A stretch of DNA of 64,000 nt from Anthoceros angustus (taxonomy: Eukaryota > Streptophyta > Anthocerotopsida > Anthocerotales > Anthocerotaceae), in the NCBI GenBank assembly GCA_010909165.1, contig MU008171.1, forward strand, positions 372,001-436,000, in the 5' to 3' direction. The position numbers and the translations under genes are program-made. The notes below the pieces were generated by a model, which was given only the letters and a program-made list of their open reading frames with translations, was not told where the DNA came from and made no database searches. Positions within the stretch are counted from its first letter, which is position 1; every line of letters starts with the position of its first letter. Below are positions 1 through 12,641 of the stretch, piece after piece.

Positions 1-600
1 GTGACACTGCTATCTCCATTACACTCTATCACTTTTTGAAATTGGTGTAATTATATTTGTAAAAAAGTATTAAAAACTGTAAAAATAAACCCTTGAGGCC
101 TAAGTGGGATTGGAAAAGTCATCACCATTTTGGTGAGAAATGATGTGGATTTGCAGCAAGAAATCTGCTTCAAGGTATTGTCAACCCCAAAATGCTCACC
201 CTACTCAAATCGAGCCTTTCAACCCGCGTTTTTGAACATTGTGCATTTTTTGTTGTATGACACTTATTCGCGTTAAGGTTACCTCTTGTGGGAAATTCTG
301 CCCTTCATATTTTGAAAACTTATTGAAAACTTTTAACCAACCTATCCAATTGAAACGCGAAACGATGTTTCAAAGAAACACACCAACCCCTCAAGAAAAC
401 AAACGGGAACATTACTACCTAAATACTCATCCTGTTTGTTTAGGGTTTTGGAAAGGCCTTTTCTTGGATTACCGTACCCAAAAGGGTGATTCGGCGTTAA
501 TTAATGAAAATTAGTAAAATTGAAAAATCCAGAAATTATTGAACTTAAAATGCACACTGTGTAAAAATTTACAAGTTTAAGATGTCGAAAACAAGGAAAC
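1..600. other. AT-rich intergenic DNA, no gene seen
   Basis: The only open frame here is about 90 codons long and shows no recognisable domain. Base composition is AT-rich and changes abruptly to extreme GC at about 617. No RNA gene or repeat boundary was recognised. Confidence 0.5.
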
Positions 601-616
601 TAGAGTTTGTGTGGAA

Positions 617-1480
617 AATTAGGGCCTGTTGAGGCGAGCGGGCGGTGAGGGAGCGAGCGGGCGGTGAGGGAGCGAGCGGGCGGTGAGGGAGCGAGCGGGC
701 GGTGAGGGAGCGAGCGGGCGGTGAGGGACGAGCGGCGGGGGAGGGAGCGGCGGTGGGGAGCGGGCGACGGGCGCGGCGGGCGCGGGCGGCGGGCGGGGCG
801 AAGCGCGCGGCGCGCGGGCGGTGGCGCGGAGCGGCGGCGCGAACGGGCGCGGCGCGCGGGCGGCGCGGGCGCGGAGCGGGCGGTGGGGAGCGGGCGCGGG
901 CGGAGGTACCCGAGCGGGCGCGAAAAGGGGCGCGAGGTGCCCGGCGCGGCGCGGTGCGGTGGCGCGGGCGCGGGCGCGGGCGCGGTGCGCGGAGTGCTGG
1001 AGCGGGCGGTGCGGAGCGGGCGGTGCGCGGAGCGGGCAGGCGGAGCGCGGTGCGCTGGAGCGACGGCGGAGCGGCGCGGGCGAGCGGGCGCGGCGCGGTG
1101 CGCTGCAGAGTGGACGCGGCGTGGACCGGACCGGAGGGGTTTTGGGCGCGGCGCAAGAGTAGGCGCAGCGCGGAGTGGTGCGAAAGTGGGCGCTGCGGCG
1201 GTACGGGCGGGCACGGTGCGGTACGCCGGGCGCGATTGTGGTGCGGCGCGGGCGCGGTGCGCGGAGCGGCGGGCGGTGAGGGACGAGCGGCGGTGAGGAG
1301 CGAGCGGCGGTGGTCGCTGCGCCTTTCCGTGGACGGAGGCGGGCCCGGGTGTTTTACCGCCGGACGAAGGCAAGGACCGCTTCATGAGGTAGGTGTCCGG
1401 AGGTAGGGTGGGCAGTTGGCCGGAGTCGAGCAGACGGCAGGTGTAGCCCCGCTGTTTCCGGCTCCAGAGGCGGGCCCGCC
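617..1480. repeat. GC-rich minisatellite and degenerate GC repeat
   Basis: A 19-bp unit (core gcgagcgggcggtgaggga) starts at 634, 653, 672, 691 and 710, five nearly perfect copies. It then degrades into several hundred bases of gcgggcgcgg-like sequence until about 1330. Long open frames exist on both strands only because stop codons are rare at this composition; their products are Arg/Ala/Gly-rich with no domain. A related GC-rich patch lies at 12060-12310 inside the retrotransposon interval. Confidence 0.85.
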
Positions 1481-3640
1481 GGGTTCACGCCGCTATTGTG
1501 CCACGGAGTTGCGGCGTGTGTGTCACAACAAGGGAATTTATTTTTTCCCGATTTTGTTCGGGCCTTTCTAGTGTGGATTTCCTACCCCGCCTTTTTGGTT
1601 GCGAGTTGCGGGCGCTAGTTTGGTAGGCTCAGCGGTGGTTCTGGGTTGCGCCCTCCAGGCGAGCTCTTGGCCGGCCTTTTGTTCGCCATACGAGCTCACA
1701 CTCCGTATGTCCCAGAAAGGATGGGTCGTTTGTCCCCGGCCCCAGACTCGGCCCCTGCCGCCCGATCGGGCGCTTATGGTTCTTTAGTACCCTTCCCACC
1801 GGGGCGGTCTACACCTCCGTGATCGCTAAGGACACTCCGTGTCTTGTGTGCTCAACTCTGCTGCGGTGTCAAGGGGTGAAAACCCACATTGGGCACATGC
1901 ATAAAGATTTCACCTGCACTACTTGGGCTGCCCAAGTGCACATTGCGACCTCCTCCAGCCTGCGTGTGCTCCGGCCCAAGATCGCCCCTTCGTGGTGTCT
2001 CTCGGAATGGTGGGTCACCGATCACATACTTGGAATGTTTGATCCCTGTGACGAGTTAGCTTGGTGCCTTCTCCCGTGGTGCCTTCTCCCGTGGTGCCTT
2101 GTGTTCTAGGGCCGGGCATCGGAAGTTGTTAGTTGTCTCGCGCCGCTGGATCGGGCATCCCTCCGTGAGGAGGCTTTGCGTCGCCAAGGCTCGCGTAATC
2201 CGCATGCTAGCTTGAACAGTCCCGTAATGCAACAAACCCGCTGCTGTAAGCCAGTGCAGTGTGAGTATGCTCACGCTGCGAGGCTCTTCACCCTCCCCTA
2301 GCCCCGCTCGAGGAGACCATTATTGCCCTCCGTGCCTCCATCCAGCACCCAAGGATGCCATCCCCCCGGACATATCTGACTACGCCCCGGAGGATCCCTT
2401 CTCCCTGGATCGTGCAGCTTTTGCTCGCACTCTACGACCCCACGCCTTCATCCGCCGGGGCCGTGAATGGTGTTTGAACACCCTGTGACCTTTTCTCCTC
2501 AAGATCCATCTAGTGGCTTCCCAGCTCTTTTCTCCGCCGCGGTGGCTCGGTGAGACGCCAAGACACGCTTAGAGACAACATGAAAGCAAGCTGATGTTGA
2601 GGAACTATCGGGCGAAATTCAGCAACCCAAGTCAGAGACAATGTAAATGCCGTAACACGGGGCACAAAATCGCAGCTGCTACAGCAAATCTACCAGCCCT
2701 TTGCGCATGCTTTTAAACAAACGTGCACAACATAAATGGATCAACAACAACAATTAACACTGATGCAAACCTCCAAGATCTTTCTAACTTGGAAGGCAAA
2801 ACCATGCACATGAACCCTTTGCACATGCTTCTAGACAAACGTGTCAAGTCAACCTGCTCCTCCGCCTTCTCGTCCCTTGCCTGCATGCTTGCTTGCTCCT
2901 GTTGCACATGCTCTCTATCTTTGTCACCCCCTCCTTATCAACCAGCTCGGAAGAAGAGGCCTTCTTAGCTTCCTTAGAGGAGATAGGTGTCCCTCTCTCC
3001 ACCGCCCAACTTCCACGAGCATTGATTAGCATTAATTAATCTAATTACTTATCTTTAAGTAAGTAATATGTATTAATTAATCAAAAGCGCTTATGTTAAT
3101 AATCCTTGGTTAGTGTTAATTAAACATAGTTAGCAATAGCTCAATGGATAAGCACAAGTAATATGCTTTAGCATATTCCTTGCATATTATAGTGTATTCT
3201 TAGGATATTTTCGGCATATGCTGATGGCAATAGGATATCTTAGGAATATGCCGATGCCAAAGGCTAGTATATATAGACCCTTTCACAGAGGACAATCTCA
3301 TATTATAACGTGTCCTCTAGATATGCATTGCAAGAGTGTTGAGAGGAGGCCAAAGCTATGACTCTGAGAGCGATATCGATGTGTGAGGAATTTACGTTTG
3401 TTATCGTGGGGAGAGTGTGTTTGTGCCACGACGTGCGAGCTACTCTCTTCTATTGTCTATTGGTTTGCACCTATACTTGCGTATTAGATTTGTTTTGCTT
3501 CGTTGTCTGTTGAGGAAGTGCTCATATGAATGCAAGTCTTACCTCGTGCGACACCCGCCATCATTCTCCCCTTGCATATTGCCCATCCAAACGGAAGTAT
3601 AAAGGGATGCTAAGGATGGATACATGATTCCATTCATTGT
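1481..3640. other. Unassigned repeat-like DNA
   Basis: No gene is recognised. Short frames (for example 1819-2109 and 2261-2488, +) have no known domain. At 2063-2102 a 15-bp phrase (tggtgccttctcccg) is repeated. A TATA-like stretch (agtatatatagacc) lies at about 3266-3279, about 150 bp before a T-rich transcribed-looking region, so part of this could be an LTR of an old element. That is inference only. Confidence 0.35.
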
Positions 3641-4208
3641 TTAAGGGAGGCCAAGTCATTTCGGATCGGTATGGACTCTTTTGCATTTCCAACGAGTCTT
3701 TCATGACATACCTTGTGCGAGGTGCTGCCTACCCTCCATCTGCATCACAACCTATACCCCGAGGAGTCTTTCATGACATACCTTATGCGAGGTGCTACCT
3801 TCCCTCCATCTGCATCACAACCTATACCACGAGGGCAGGCTTCTCCTCCCACTCCTGCATCTCAGGTATAAGGTTATGGTCTTTTCCCACCGTACGAACA
3901 TCCTCCAAAATACCATATTTATGTAAAGGGGTTAATATTTGCCTTTTATACACCTAAGGGGGTTTCTGATGGGTCCTAAATCAGCCTTTTTTATCACTTG
4001 GTCAAAACCCAGGCTTAAAAAAAGGGGAACAACGACTTTGGCCCATGTTTTTATGTCCGTATCATGATGGCGAAGGGTGTGGACCATCCATTGTACTTAA
4101 GTTTGGGCTCAATTGATACCCATGCAGTGCGACCATCATTACCGGTGAAGTTACAAAATTATGAGCAATACATGACAAAATTGCGGCTAAGCATGGCAAT
4201 TCCGTCTC
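3640..4208 (+). other. Retroelement-like flank, duplicated at 5430-5857
   Basis: This is host sequence just left of the Copia insertion. It contains Pro/Ser-rich phrases such as PPSASQPIPRG in shifting frames, which suggests a decayed gag-like ORF of an older element. About 450 bp of it reappears at about 5437-5857, immediately before the second LTR copy, with many one-base differences. A short internal duplication (gagtctttcatgacatacc) occurs at about 3703 and 3763. Confidence 0.5.
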
Positions 4209-4481
4209 TGATGAAATATGACCTATTTAGGGCACTCTTCACTAGGGCACCTAAGGCTATTAATTAATTTAGTTCTTAGGGCTTTAGGTAGTTTAATGAG
4301 TAGTTAGTTGTTACAACCACTTAGAGGTTAGAACTACTTATGGTTACAACCACCTTATGGTTATAACCACCTAGCCTATATAAAGGCTTTGTACTTTCTA
4401 TTATAATCAATGCATACAACTTTTGTGCAAAGCTTTCTACTATCTGCTATGTTTTGCTACCTAGAGCTATGATTCTCATCA
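4209..4481 (+). repeat. Copia 5' LTR (outer copy)
   Basis: This 273-bp LTR runs from TG at 4209 to CA at 4481. It contains a TATA motif (cctatataaagg) at about 4374-4385 and short internal repeats of the type ttacaaccac. It is nearly identical to 5858-6131 and 12642-12922. The GTCTC immediately left of it matches the bases right of the 3' LTR, which makes this the true outer 5' LTR. Confidence 0.9.
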
Positions 4482-4492
4482 TGGTATCGAGC
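4482..4492 (+). other. Primer-binding site
   Basis: The sequence tggtatcgagc starts one base after the LTR end. The usual plant Copia site is TGGTATCAGAGC, complementary to the 3' end of initiator tRNA-Met; one A is missing here. The same variant follows the second LTR copy at 6132. Confidence 0.75.
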
Positions 4493-5857
4493 ATTGCTGC
4501 TCTCTATTTGCATTGGACAACTTGACATGCTGATCTACTCTTCTTCTTCATCTTCTTCTTCATTTCTTTTTAGAAGATGTATAGATTCTTTAGATTGCAT
4601 GTCATAGATTGTCATGTTTTGCCTTCCTTAATCTTCAATAATGCACACTCGGCATCCAATCCTTGCTTCAATGCGATGGATCCTTCAATCCTTGCAAGCA
4701 AGGCTATTGGAAGAAGATTAAGGCTGCAAGACAAGAGATAGAATATAGGAATGCAAAGATTAGAATTGCTAGGAAGTCTAGTAAGATAGTTTAATGAGTA
4801 GTTAGTTGTTACAACCACTTAGAGGTTAGAACTACTTATGGTTACAACCACTTAGAGGTTAGAACTACTTATGGTTACAACCACCTTATGGTTACAACCA
4901 CCTTATGGTTACAACCACTTAGAGGTTAGCAAGAGAAGTGCGTGATCTCAATAAGCGCCTCCTTGAGCATACCGATCCAAACATGCCGAAATGTCTTCAT
5001 CACAAACTTTCCTTACTTTTCGTCATCACGACAAACACGCCAAGATGAAAAGGTTTCTTCTTGTTTTGCTCCCCGATTTCTGCATGATGATGAGGAAATG
5101 CGAGGCGCTTGCACTCTCTAACAATAGTGACCACCGCAATGGCTGGTTCCGACGTGGACGATCGAGAGGAGGAGGCGATCCACCCAAAGATGAAGTACGA
5201 CCTTCCATGGTGAATCACAACTATGGTGACAGTTTTAAGGAGAAGGACAGATTCAATGGGCAGGCGTACGACGTTTGGCGCCTGCAAATGTGTGCACTTT
5301 TCCACAATCGAGACCTATGGGACGTTGTAAGTGGGTCCACACCCAGACCACAGTGGGGCTCCGAGAGCAAAGAAACCTAGGACGCCAGGGATGAAAAAGC
5401 TCAAGACCTCCGATCACACACCTATACCCGAGGAGTCTTTCATGACATACCTTATGCGAGGTGCTACCTTCCTCCATCTCGCATCACAACCTATACCACG
5501 AGGCGTGCTTCTCCACCTCGCATCTCGTGTATAAGGTTATGGTCTTTTCCCACCGCATTTAACATCCTCCAAAATACCATATTTATGTAAAGGGTTAATA
5601 TTTGCCTTTATACACCTAAGGGGTTTCGATGGGTCCTAAATCGCCTTTTTATCACTTGGTCAAAACCTGTGCTTAAAAAGGGGAACAACGACTTTGGCCC
5701 ATGTTTTATGTCCAGTATCATGATGGCGAAGGTGTGGACCATCCATTGTACTTAAGTTTGGGCTCAATTGATACCCATGCAATACCATCATTACATGAAG
5801 TTACAAAATTATGAGCAATACATGACAAAATTGCGCTAAGCATGGCAATTCCGCCTC

Positions 5858-6131
5858 GATGAAATATGACCTATTTAGGCACTCTTCACTAGGGCACCTA
5901 AGGCTATTAATTAATTTAGTTCTTAGGGCTTTAGGTAGTTTAATGAGTAGTTAGTTGTTACAACCACTTAGAGGTTAGAACTACTTATGGTTACAACCAC
6001 CTTATGGTTATAACCACCTAGCCTATATAAAGGCTTTGTACTTTCTATTATAATCAATGCATACAACTTTTGTGCAAAGCTTTCTACTATCTTGCTATGT
6101 TTTGCTACCTAGAGCACTATGATTCTCATCA
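5858..6131 (+). repeat. Second (inner) copy of the Copia 5' LTR
   Basis: It is nearly identical to 4209-4481 and is followed at 6132 by the same primer-binding-site variant. It lies inside the tandem duplication together with about 420 bp of non-element flank, so it is not a solo LTR from a separate insertion. Confidence 0.85.
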
Positions 6132-6328
6132 TGGTATCGAGCATTGCGCTCTCTATTTCACAAGCAACTTGATATGCTGATCTACTCTTCTTCTTCATCT
6201 TCTTCTTCAGTTCTTTTTAGAAGATGTATAGATTCTTTAGATTGCATGTCATAGATTGCTGTCATGTTTGCAGGTTCCCTAATCTTCCATAATGCACACT
6301 CAGTGCATCCAATCCTTGCTTCAATGCG

Positions 6329-7193
6329 ATGGATCCCTTCAATCCTTGCAAGCAAGGCTATTGGAAGAAGATTAAGGCTGCAAGACAAGAGATAGAATAT
6401 AGGAATGCAAAGATTAGAATTGCTAGGAAGTCTAGTAAGATAGTTTACAACAACACAAGAAACTTCCCTGATAAAGACTCTCAGAGAACCATCAATCAAC
6501 ACACCCTACGCAGAACAAGCATAGAGGAGTTAGCAAGAGAAGTGCGTGATCTCAATAAGCGCCTCCTTGAGTCATACACCACAGGACATCCGATGTCTTC
6601 ATCACAAACTTTCCCTTCTGCTTGTCATCCCGACAAACACGCCAAGACAGAAAAGGTTTCTTCTTGTTTTGCTCCTTGTGATTTCGCATGATGATGAGGA
6701 AATGCGAGGCGCTCAACTCTCTAATAGTGACCACCGCAATGGCTGGTTCCGACGTGACGATCGAGAGGAGGCGGATCCACCCAAAAGATGAAGTACGACC
6801 TTCCGTGGTGAATCACAACTATGGTGACAGCTTTAAGGAAAAGGATGATTCAATGGGCGGTGATGACGTTTGGCGCTGCGACGCGTGCACTTTTCCGCAA
6901 TCGAGACCTATGGGACGTTGTAAGTGGGTCCACACCAAACCACGGGGCTCGAGAGCAAAGAAACACAGGACGCCAGGATGAAAAAGCTCAAGACCTCGAT
7001 CGGTGGACTAGCCCTTAATATGGTAAGACAATGCTCAAGCAAAACTTCTAAGCAGATGTGGGATCACCTTGCTCGCTTATATTCTTCAAGAGATGTGATG
7101 AGTATGATGACGCGATGCGCAACTTCTTCAATCAAGATGAAGGAATCGACTCACGAACACCATATCAACACTTTCCAAGCGATCTCAATATGA
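6329..7193 (+). pseudogene. Copia gag remnant
   Basis: Fragments in different frames resemble the UBN2/gag region of plant Copia elements: phrases such as YDVWRLQMCALF with RDLWDVVSG (intact in the first copy at about 5260-5330, broken here) and KQMWDHLARLYSS at about 7050-7090. Multiple frameshifts prevent a continuous product. A partial first copy lies at about 4660-5390. Confidence 0.75.
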
Positions 7194-7654
7194 AGCGCCA
7201 CCAACACCTCCGCCTCCGAACTTGTTGCATTCCTTGTTCTCTTGATTTCCCTCCCACCCTCCTCAGCACCATTTCTCACCACGTACGTGGTTCGACAAGC
7301 CCAAAAGAATTGGGCGGTTTCGATGCGACAAGACCTCGACATCGTGTCGCAACTCATCGGAGCCATGATTCGGAGGAGTCCACGCCATGAGCCCAAGTCC
7401 AGCAGTGATGTACTGGAAGAGGCAGGAAGAGGCGGCAAAAGTTCTCCTTCCAATAGACGCTTATTCCACACCAAACAAATATCATGGCGAATCCAACTCT
7501 TCCACACCTTCCGGGGTACCAAAAGAGTGGAATTATTTGTAATTGGTGCGAATACCTAATCACATGGAAAAGGATAGAAAGAAGAAGAATGGGAACCTAG
7601 ATCGAGGCCCGCCGCTCATGTTGCTTCAAGAAACACTCTTCATCAACAACACGT

Positions 7655-8333
7655 GTGCTCACTATTTGCCTTGCATCCTCTAAGCCGCAACCGCTTATTG
7701 GTACCGGTGGAGCAACATCACATATCTGCTACAACAAAGACTCCTTCGAGTCATACACCCCAGCCACAGGACATCCGACTGTTCTCCTGGGCGATGATCA
7801 CACCCTTCCCATAGCGGGCCTAGGTTCTGTTGTACTCAGATGTGATTCAGACTCTTCATCTTCATCAAGTCCTCCATGTTCCTGCCATGTGCAAAAACCT
7901 AGTGTCAGCCGCTAGTCTTTGCAAAGAACATACCATGCAGGTCCTTTTATATGCCGATAGTTGTTCCCTTTCCTACCTCAAGAATAGAACACACACTATC
8001 TGCACTGGCATCTTAGAAGATGGACTCTATAGATTGTCAGTCAAAGTAGGAGCCACACATTCCGTCAATGTAGCCTCCCAACATTCTCGCACAACCAACA
8101 CACACGATGCTCGGCATTGTAGATTAGGTCACCTAATAGTCGGTTACTCCAAATGTCTAGAGACAACTCATAGAACACCTGCTCTCCAAGGTTCACAACT
8201 TAGATTGGTGCGAAACTGTCCTCACAAAACGTCACCGAACCTTTCAAAATCCATCTCCTCAAAGGGCCAAGTCACCTTTAGAGATAGTACACAGACATTT
8301 GTGGACCCCTCTCTACACCCTCCTTCAGGGTAG
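7655..8333 (+). pseudogene. Copia protease and pre-integrase remnant
   Basis: At about 7700-7850 the frame reads GGATSHICYNKDSF followed by VLLGDDHTLPIAGLG, the retropepsin region of Copia polyproteins. The usual Asp-Ser-Gly active-site triad appears altered (Gly in place of Asp). At about 7860-7935 the phrase VLHVPAMCKNLVSAASLC marks the gag pre-integrase domain. A frameshift separates the two. Confidence 0.8.
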
Positions 8334-8700
8334 TAGATACTTCTTAACTTTACCGACGACTATTCCTGCTCGCCTCCTACATCCTCACACAAAAGAGTGA
8401 AACTTATCGCTTTTCAAGGATTACATGGCATGGGCGTAAAGGCTTATGATCACAAACTCAAGACCTTACGTTCCGACAACGGTGGAGAGTTTACATCTCA
8501 TAGATTTGCTGAATTTTGTCGAGTCAAGGCGTAGCTCAACAATTAAGTGTAGTATACACTCCTCGGCAAAATGGCGTAGAAAATAAGAATCTCCGCCTCC
8601 AAGAGATTACAGTTGCTGTTAACACAAGCTAACTTATCCAAAAGCTTATTGGGTGAGGCCCTCCTTACAAGAACCTATCTCATGAATCGCCGACTTCCTC
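8334..8700 (+). pseudogene. Copia integrase core remnant
   Basis: The phrase LKTLRSDNGGEFTSHRFAEFC at about 8455-8520 holds the second Asp of the DDE triad in its usual context, and further integrase-like sequence follows in other frames. Stops and gaps interrupt it throughout. Confidence 0.75.
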
Positions 8701-9423
8701 GTCAAGGTATGACTCCATATGAAGCATTCACGGCAACAAGCCTTCCATAGATCACCTTGAATTTTTGGATCTCCATATGTCTTTATCCCTAAAGTACAAC
8801 GCAAGAAGTTAGATCCAAAAGCTGCCAAATATCTATTTATTGGCTACACCAAGGCATCAAAGGTTACAAGCTATTTGAACCCACAACACGGAAGCTTATA
8901 TATGCCGAGTGTTACTTTTCATGAGTCTTACCTCTTTTCCCAGGGAGCTGGTACATCCGGCCCCGAGGACGCCTCCAAGAGCCCTCGATACCTCCTCATT
9001 TGATGATACCGATTATATCACTCAATTTCCAGCCTCGCCTACGTGTTCCGTAGTTGAACCTCTCAGGAGGAGGAGGAGTTAGCATCTATTCCACATGAAA
9101 CACCACCGATGGCGACAACATTCAAGTCGAGGAGCCAGACACTCTTTATGAAGAGCATGATGACCCTCCGTGAATGACATGGAGCACCATGATCCTATTG
9201 ATGTTCTGCTCCGTGGAAGATGCACCGTAACCTACACAAAGGTACAACTTAAGAACCCGTCCCGCAATCCGGACCGCAGGATGGAAGGAACCTCCTTTAG
9301 GATATCTAGCTTTTGATGATCCTCTTCCCCTGTATCACTTTACTCACAAGTGTATACAAGGCAACCATAGATCGGAAGAACCTCTTACCTTAAAACAAGC
9401 TTTCTCTTCTCCGAAAAAGCCTT

Positions 9424-10130
9424 ATGGAAGGTAGTCAGAGATTCGAATATAACTCTCTCATTAGTAACTCTACATGGGAATTGGTTAAGCCACCTAAGGG
9501 TAGGAAGATAGTCACCAGCAAATGGGTATTCAAAATTAAGAGAAAAGGAGATGGTTCCATTGAGAGATACAAAGCACGCCTTGTGGCTGTGGGATTCACC
9601 CGATACCGGGTTTAGATTACCTCCCATGGGCCACATTCGCTCCGAGCAAAGTTTGCTTCCCTTAGAATAATCTTCCTTACCCATCATGATCTTGAGCTCC
9701 ATATGATGGATGTGAAGACAACATATCTCTATGGCCTTCAAGAAGAAATCTACATGAAACACAAGGTTATGAGGTTAAAGGCAAGGAAGATTGGGTATGT
9801 GAGACTAATTAAAGGCTTGTATGGCCTTAAGCAACTGTAAAATTGGAATATGGACATACATGTGAAACTCATCAAAGAGGCTTCAAAGTGATGCCGATGC
9901 ATGCATGTATATCCTAATATCGTGCAATGATACCTTTTACTTATTGCTCACGTGACGTATTCATGGCCACAAACTCTTACTCTAGCCGAGATCAAAAGTC
10001 GGCTCAAGACTTTTATGAAATGTCCGATTTAGGAGAAATGACATATGCACTTGGTGTCAACATTATTAGAGATCGAGCAAACAAGACTCGAGTATTGTTC
10101 AAACCAAGTACATTAAAGAAAGTTTAACCA
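9424..10130 (+). pseudogene. Copia reverse transcriptase remnant
   Basis: At 9424-9610 the frame reads NSTWELVKPPKGRKIV then KWVFKIKRKGDGSIERYKARL, the start of the RVT_2 domain of Copia elements. Later fragments at about 9990-10080 (FYEMSDLGEMTYALGV) continue the domain in another frame. The catalytic Asp-Asp region is not readable in a continuous frame. Confidence 0.8.
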
Positions 10131-10429
10131 AGTTTGGACTTGAAGATGCGAAACGCCCTACACCTTTGCTAGCGGGTCAGCTTACCATGGATATGAGTCC
10201 AAAGACAAGACAAGATAAGTTGGAAATGTCAGTCCCATATCGACATCTGTTGGCACACTTATATATTTATCCAACTTCACACGACCATATATCTTCAAGT
10301 CGCCTCGCTCACAATTCGAGAACCTCGACGTGAACCGGATGTCAACTAAGCGCATATTCGATACCTCAAGGGTACCATGCACAGGATTGACATTCAAGTA
10401 TACACCGGCATAAAGACGTTGACATTAAA

Positions 10430-10890
10430 ATACCGACGCCGACTATGCCGGTGACCCGACACGCAGATCCGATCGTATCGCTGCTATTGGGGAGCACCGA
10501 TATCTGGTCAAGTAAGAAACAACCAACCATAGCCTTGTCCGACGAGTCGAGTATAGAGTACTAACCTCGGTTGCTAAAGACATAGTATGGACTAGGCTAA
10601 CCTTGAGTGAACTTCATCACAAGCGTGAAAAGCCCACCTTGTTGTTGAGTGATAGTCGTGAGCTATAGCCTTGTCAAGGAACCACATCTTCCACTCTAGA
10701 ACTAAACATATTGTCGAATATCATTATATCGAGAGAAAATAGAGGATAAAACTATAGATATTAGTTATGTTCAAACTTTAGATAATGCTGATTTATTAAC
10801 AAAGTCACTAGGCATTGAATCGCAGGAAACATATGAAATGTTTAGGTATATTGGACACATGCCTCCAAACTATAGTTCATCCTAGCACTA
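10430..10890 (+). pseudogene. Copia RNase H and 3' end remnant
   Basis: Broken RNase H-like phrases occur from about 10436. The Copia C-terminal signature DNADLLTKSLG, followed by a phrase ending in PPNYSS and a stop, lies at about 10783-10888. This marks the end of the coding part of the element. Confidence 0.65.
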
Positions 10891-12641
10891 AATTGGTCTA
10901 CTTAAGATAACCTTAGTAATCCAATATTCTATTCTAAGTCTTGAACAATCATCCTCAATCTTAACATAGGCAGAGCTGCATCCTCTCCTTCATACATAGT
11001 TGAGGTGCTCTCTAGAAAATAATATTAAAATATTAAATAATATTTTGCTAATTAAAACTTTTCATATTCTCTTAACCTCAAGAATACTCACGATAGACAT
11101 GGATCATATGCCCGGAAATTCTTCACAAACAAAGATACATAACCCGTATCATATGTATCTTAGTTTCGCAAACATAGGAGCATGGAGGGCCCGCCCGAAT
11201 TCCCCTTTCATATTAGTGATTATATAGATGAGCTTCACATCATCACCCTTGGGATATATGCGGGTTTAATCCTATGTTTCCTATTCTATGTCTTTCTCGG
11301 AAAAGAAACCTAAAATGGGCAAGATTTTAGCAAGAGAAAATAAGTTAGAACACCTTTTTAGAGTCACAAAAGCATGTCTACCTTTTCATTTTTCTCATTT
11401 TCTTCATTTTTTTCATTTTCCTTTTTCCCATAATTTTCCATACATAAATCTGCGAAAATAGTATCAGAAAATTCATCACAATTAATATTTTGAAACTGGA
11501 AAATGGTCATTTTGAAGATGCCCACAAACGGGCTTACAACTAGGTGCCTCTCCTCATGACAAAAGGGGGCATCCGCTCAAGGTGCCTCCCTTCACGACAA
11601 GGGGAATGCCATGCTATACCATGTCGCTATCTTACTTGAGATTTCAGCCTCCCTTCATCACAGGCGGAAGCCCTTCAATGAAGATTCTTCCGAGGCACTT
11701 GTATCCATAAGAGAACAATCTCGCGATTTCTTCCCACAGAGCTTTGAGAAATCTTCCTCGACGATCTCTCACCGCACACAATGGCGACTGCAGCTTGGAG
11801 CGTGTTGGATTAGCGGCAGCACTTTTGAGAAATTGAGACAAGACATGCGAAGATCGCTTTCTTTAATCTCCGGCTTGGGTGAGACACTCCCGCATATGGC
11901 GCACTCACACATCAATGGCGATCTTGACACTGCGGGAACAAATTCCACCTCTCCCGGTGACTTCAACCTCTACACGAGCTCACCACTTCATCCCACCGAA
12001 AACGTGGTGGGCTCTCCACAAAGGTTGGAATCCATTTAGATGCGGGAGGATCACTGTGCCGCACAAGTGGGGCGCGCGGGCGCGGTCCCTCCCCTGTGAC
12101 TTCTTTCTTTTTCCACCGCAGTGTTGGCACCCATCTACTTGCAATCGGCCCCGCACCACCGCAGTGATCCGAGCACATGGGCGGCGCGGGCGCGCGGCGC
12201 GGGCGCGGGCGGCTCCCGCCCCGCCGTTTGTGTCCGGCCATAGCGCAAGTTCTTTGTGCTTCATGAGCGGGAGCGAGCGGGAGCGGGAGCGGGAGCGAGG
12301 GGAGGAGGAATAAAACCGTATGGGGGTTTCATTAACGGCATGACCCCCATGGTATACTGGACGGCATCACATGCCCCATGGGTTTAACCCATTTAATGGT
12401 TTTAACCCATTTAATGGTTTTAATTTTACCTTTTACCTTTTACCTTATTTAGGAATTTACCATTTCCTAATTACTTTTTGGTAATTAATTTTGATTACGT
12501 TAAATTCTGCTTAAATGTAACTTAAGCCAGTTTTAATTGTTTTCTTAGTTAGTGGATAGCTTTCAAGTTAGTGGGAGCTAACTAGCCTTTTAGTCTCATT
12601 TTGAAGCTGATTCTTCACACCTAGTTCATAGTGAGTGGGAG
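10891..12641. other. Non-coding 3' part of the retroelement interval
   Basis: No retroviral domain is seen. The stretch includes AT-rich sequence (10.9-11.5 kb), a segment with repeated ggtgcctc phrases (about 11545-11590), a GC-rich patch (12060-12310) and a directly repeated tttaacccatttaatgg (about 12382-12418). It may be element 3' untranslated DNA or a nested insertion; the boundaries are not visible. The 3' end (gtgagtgggag, 12631-12641) is a purine-rich tract suited to plus-strand priming. Confidence 0.45.

Larger units (their letters stand above)
3760..7000 (+). repeat. Imperfect tandem duplication, period about 1.65 kb
   Basis: Segment about 3760-5395 (flank, LTR, primer-binding site, start of gag) is repeated at about 5430-6990 in the same order. 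The copies differ by many single-base gaps, often in homopolymers, and by one replaced stretch at about 4790-4930. Only the first copy has the GTCTC target-site duplication; the second has gcctc at the matching place. Confidence 0.8.

Noticed and set aside
569-1406. Long overlapping frames on both strands (up to 260 codons)
   Set aside because: They arise from stop-poor GC repeats and encode only Arg/Ala/Gly/Pro low complexity.
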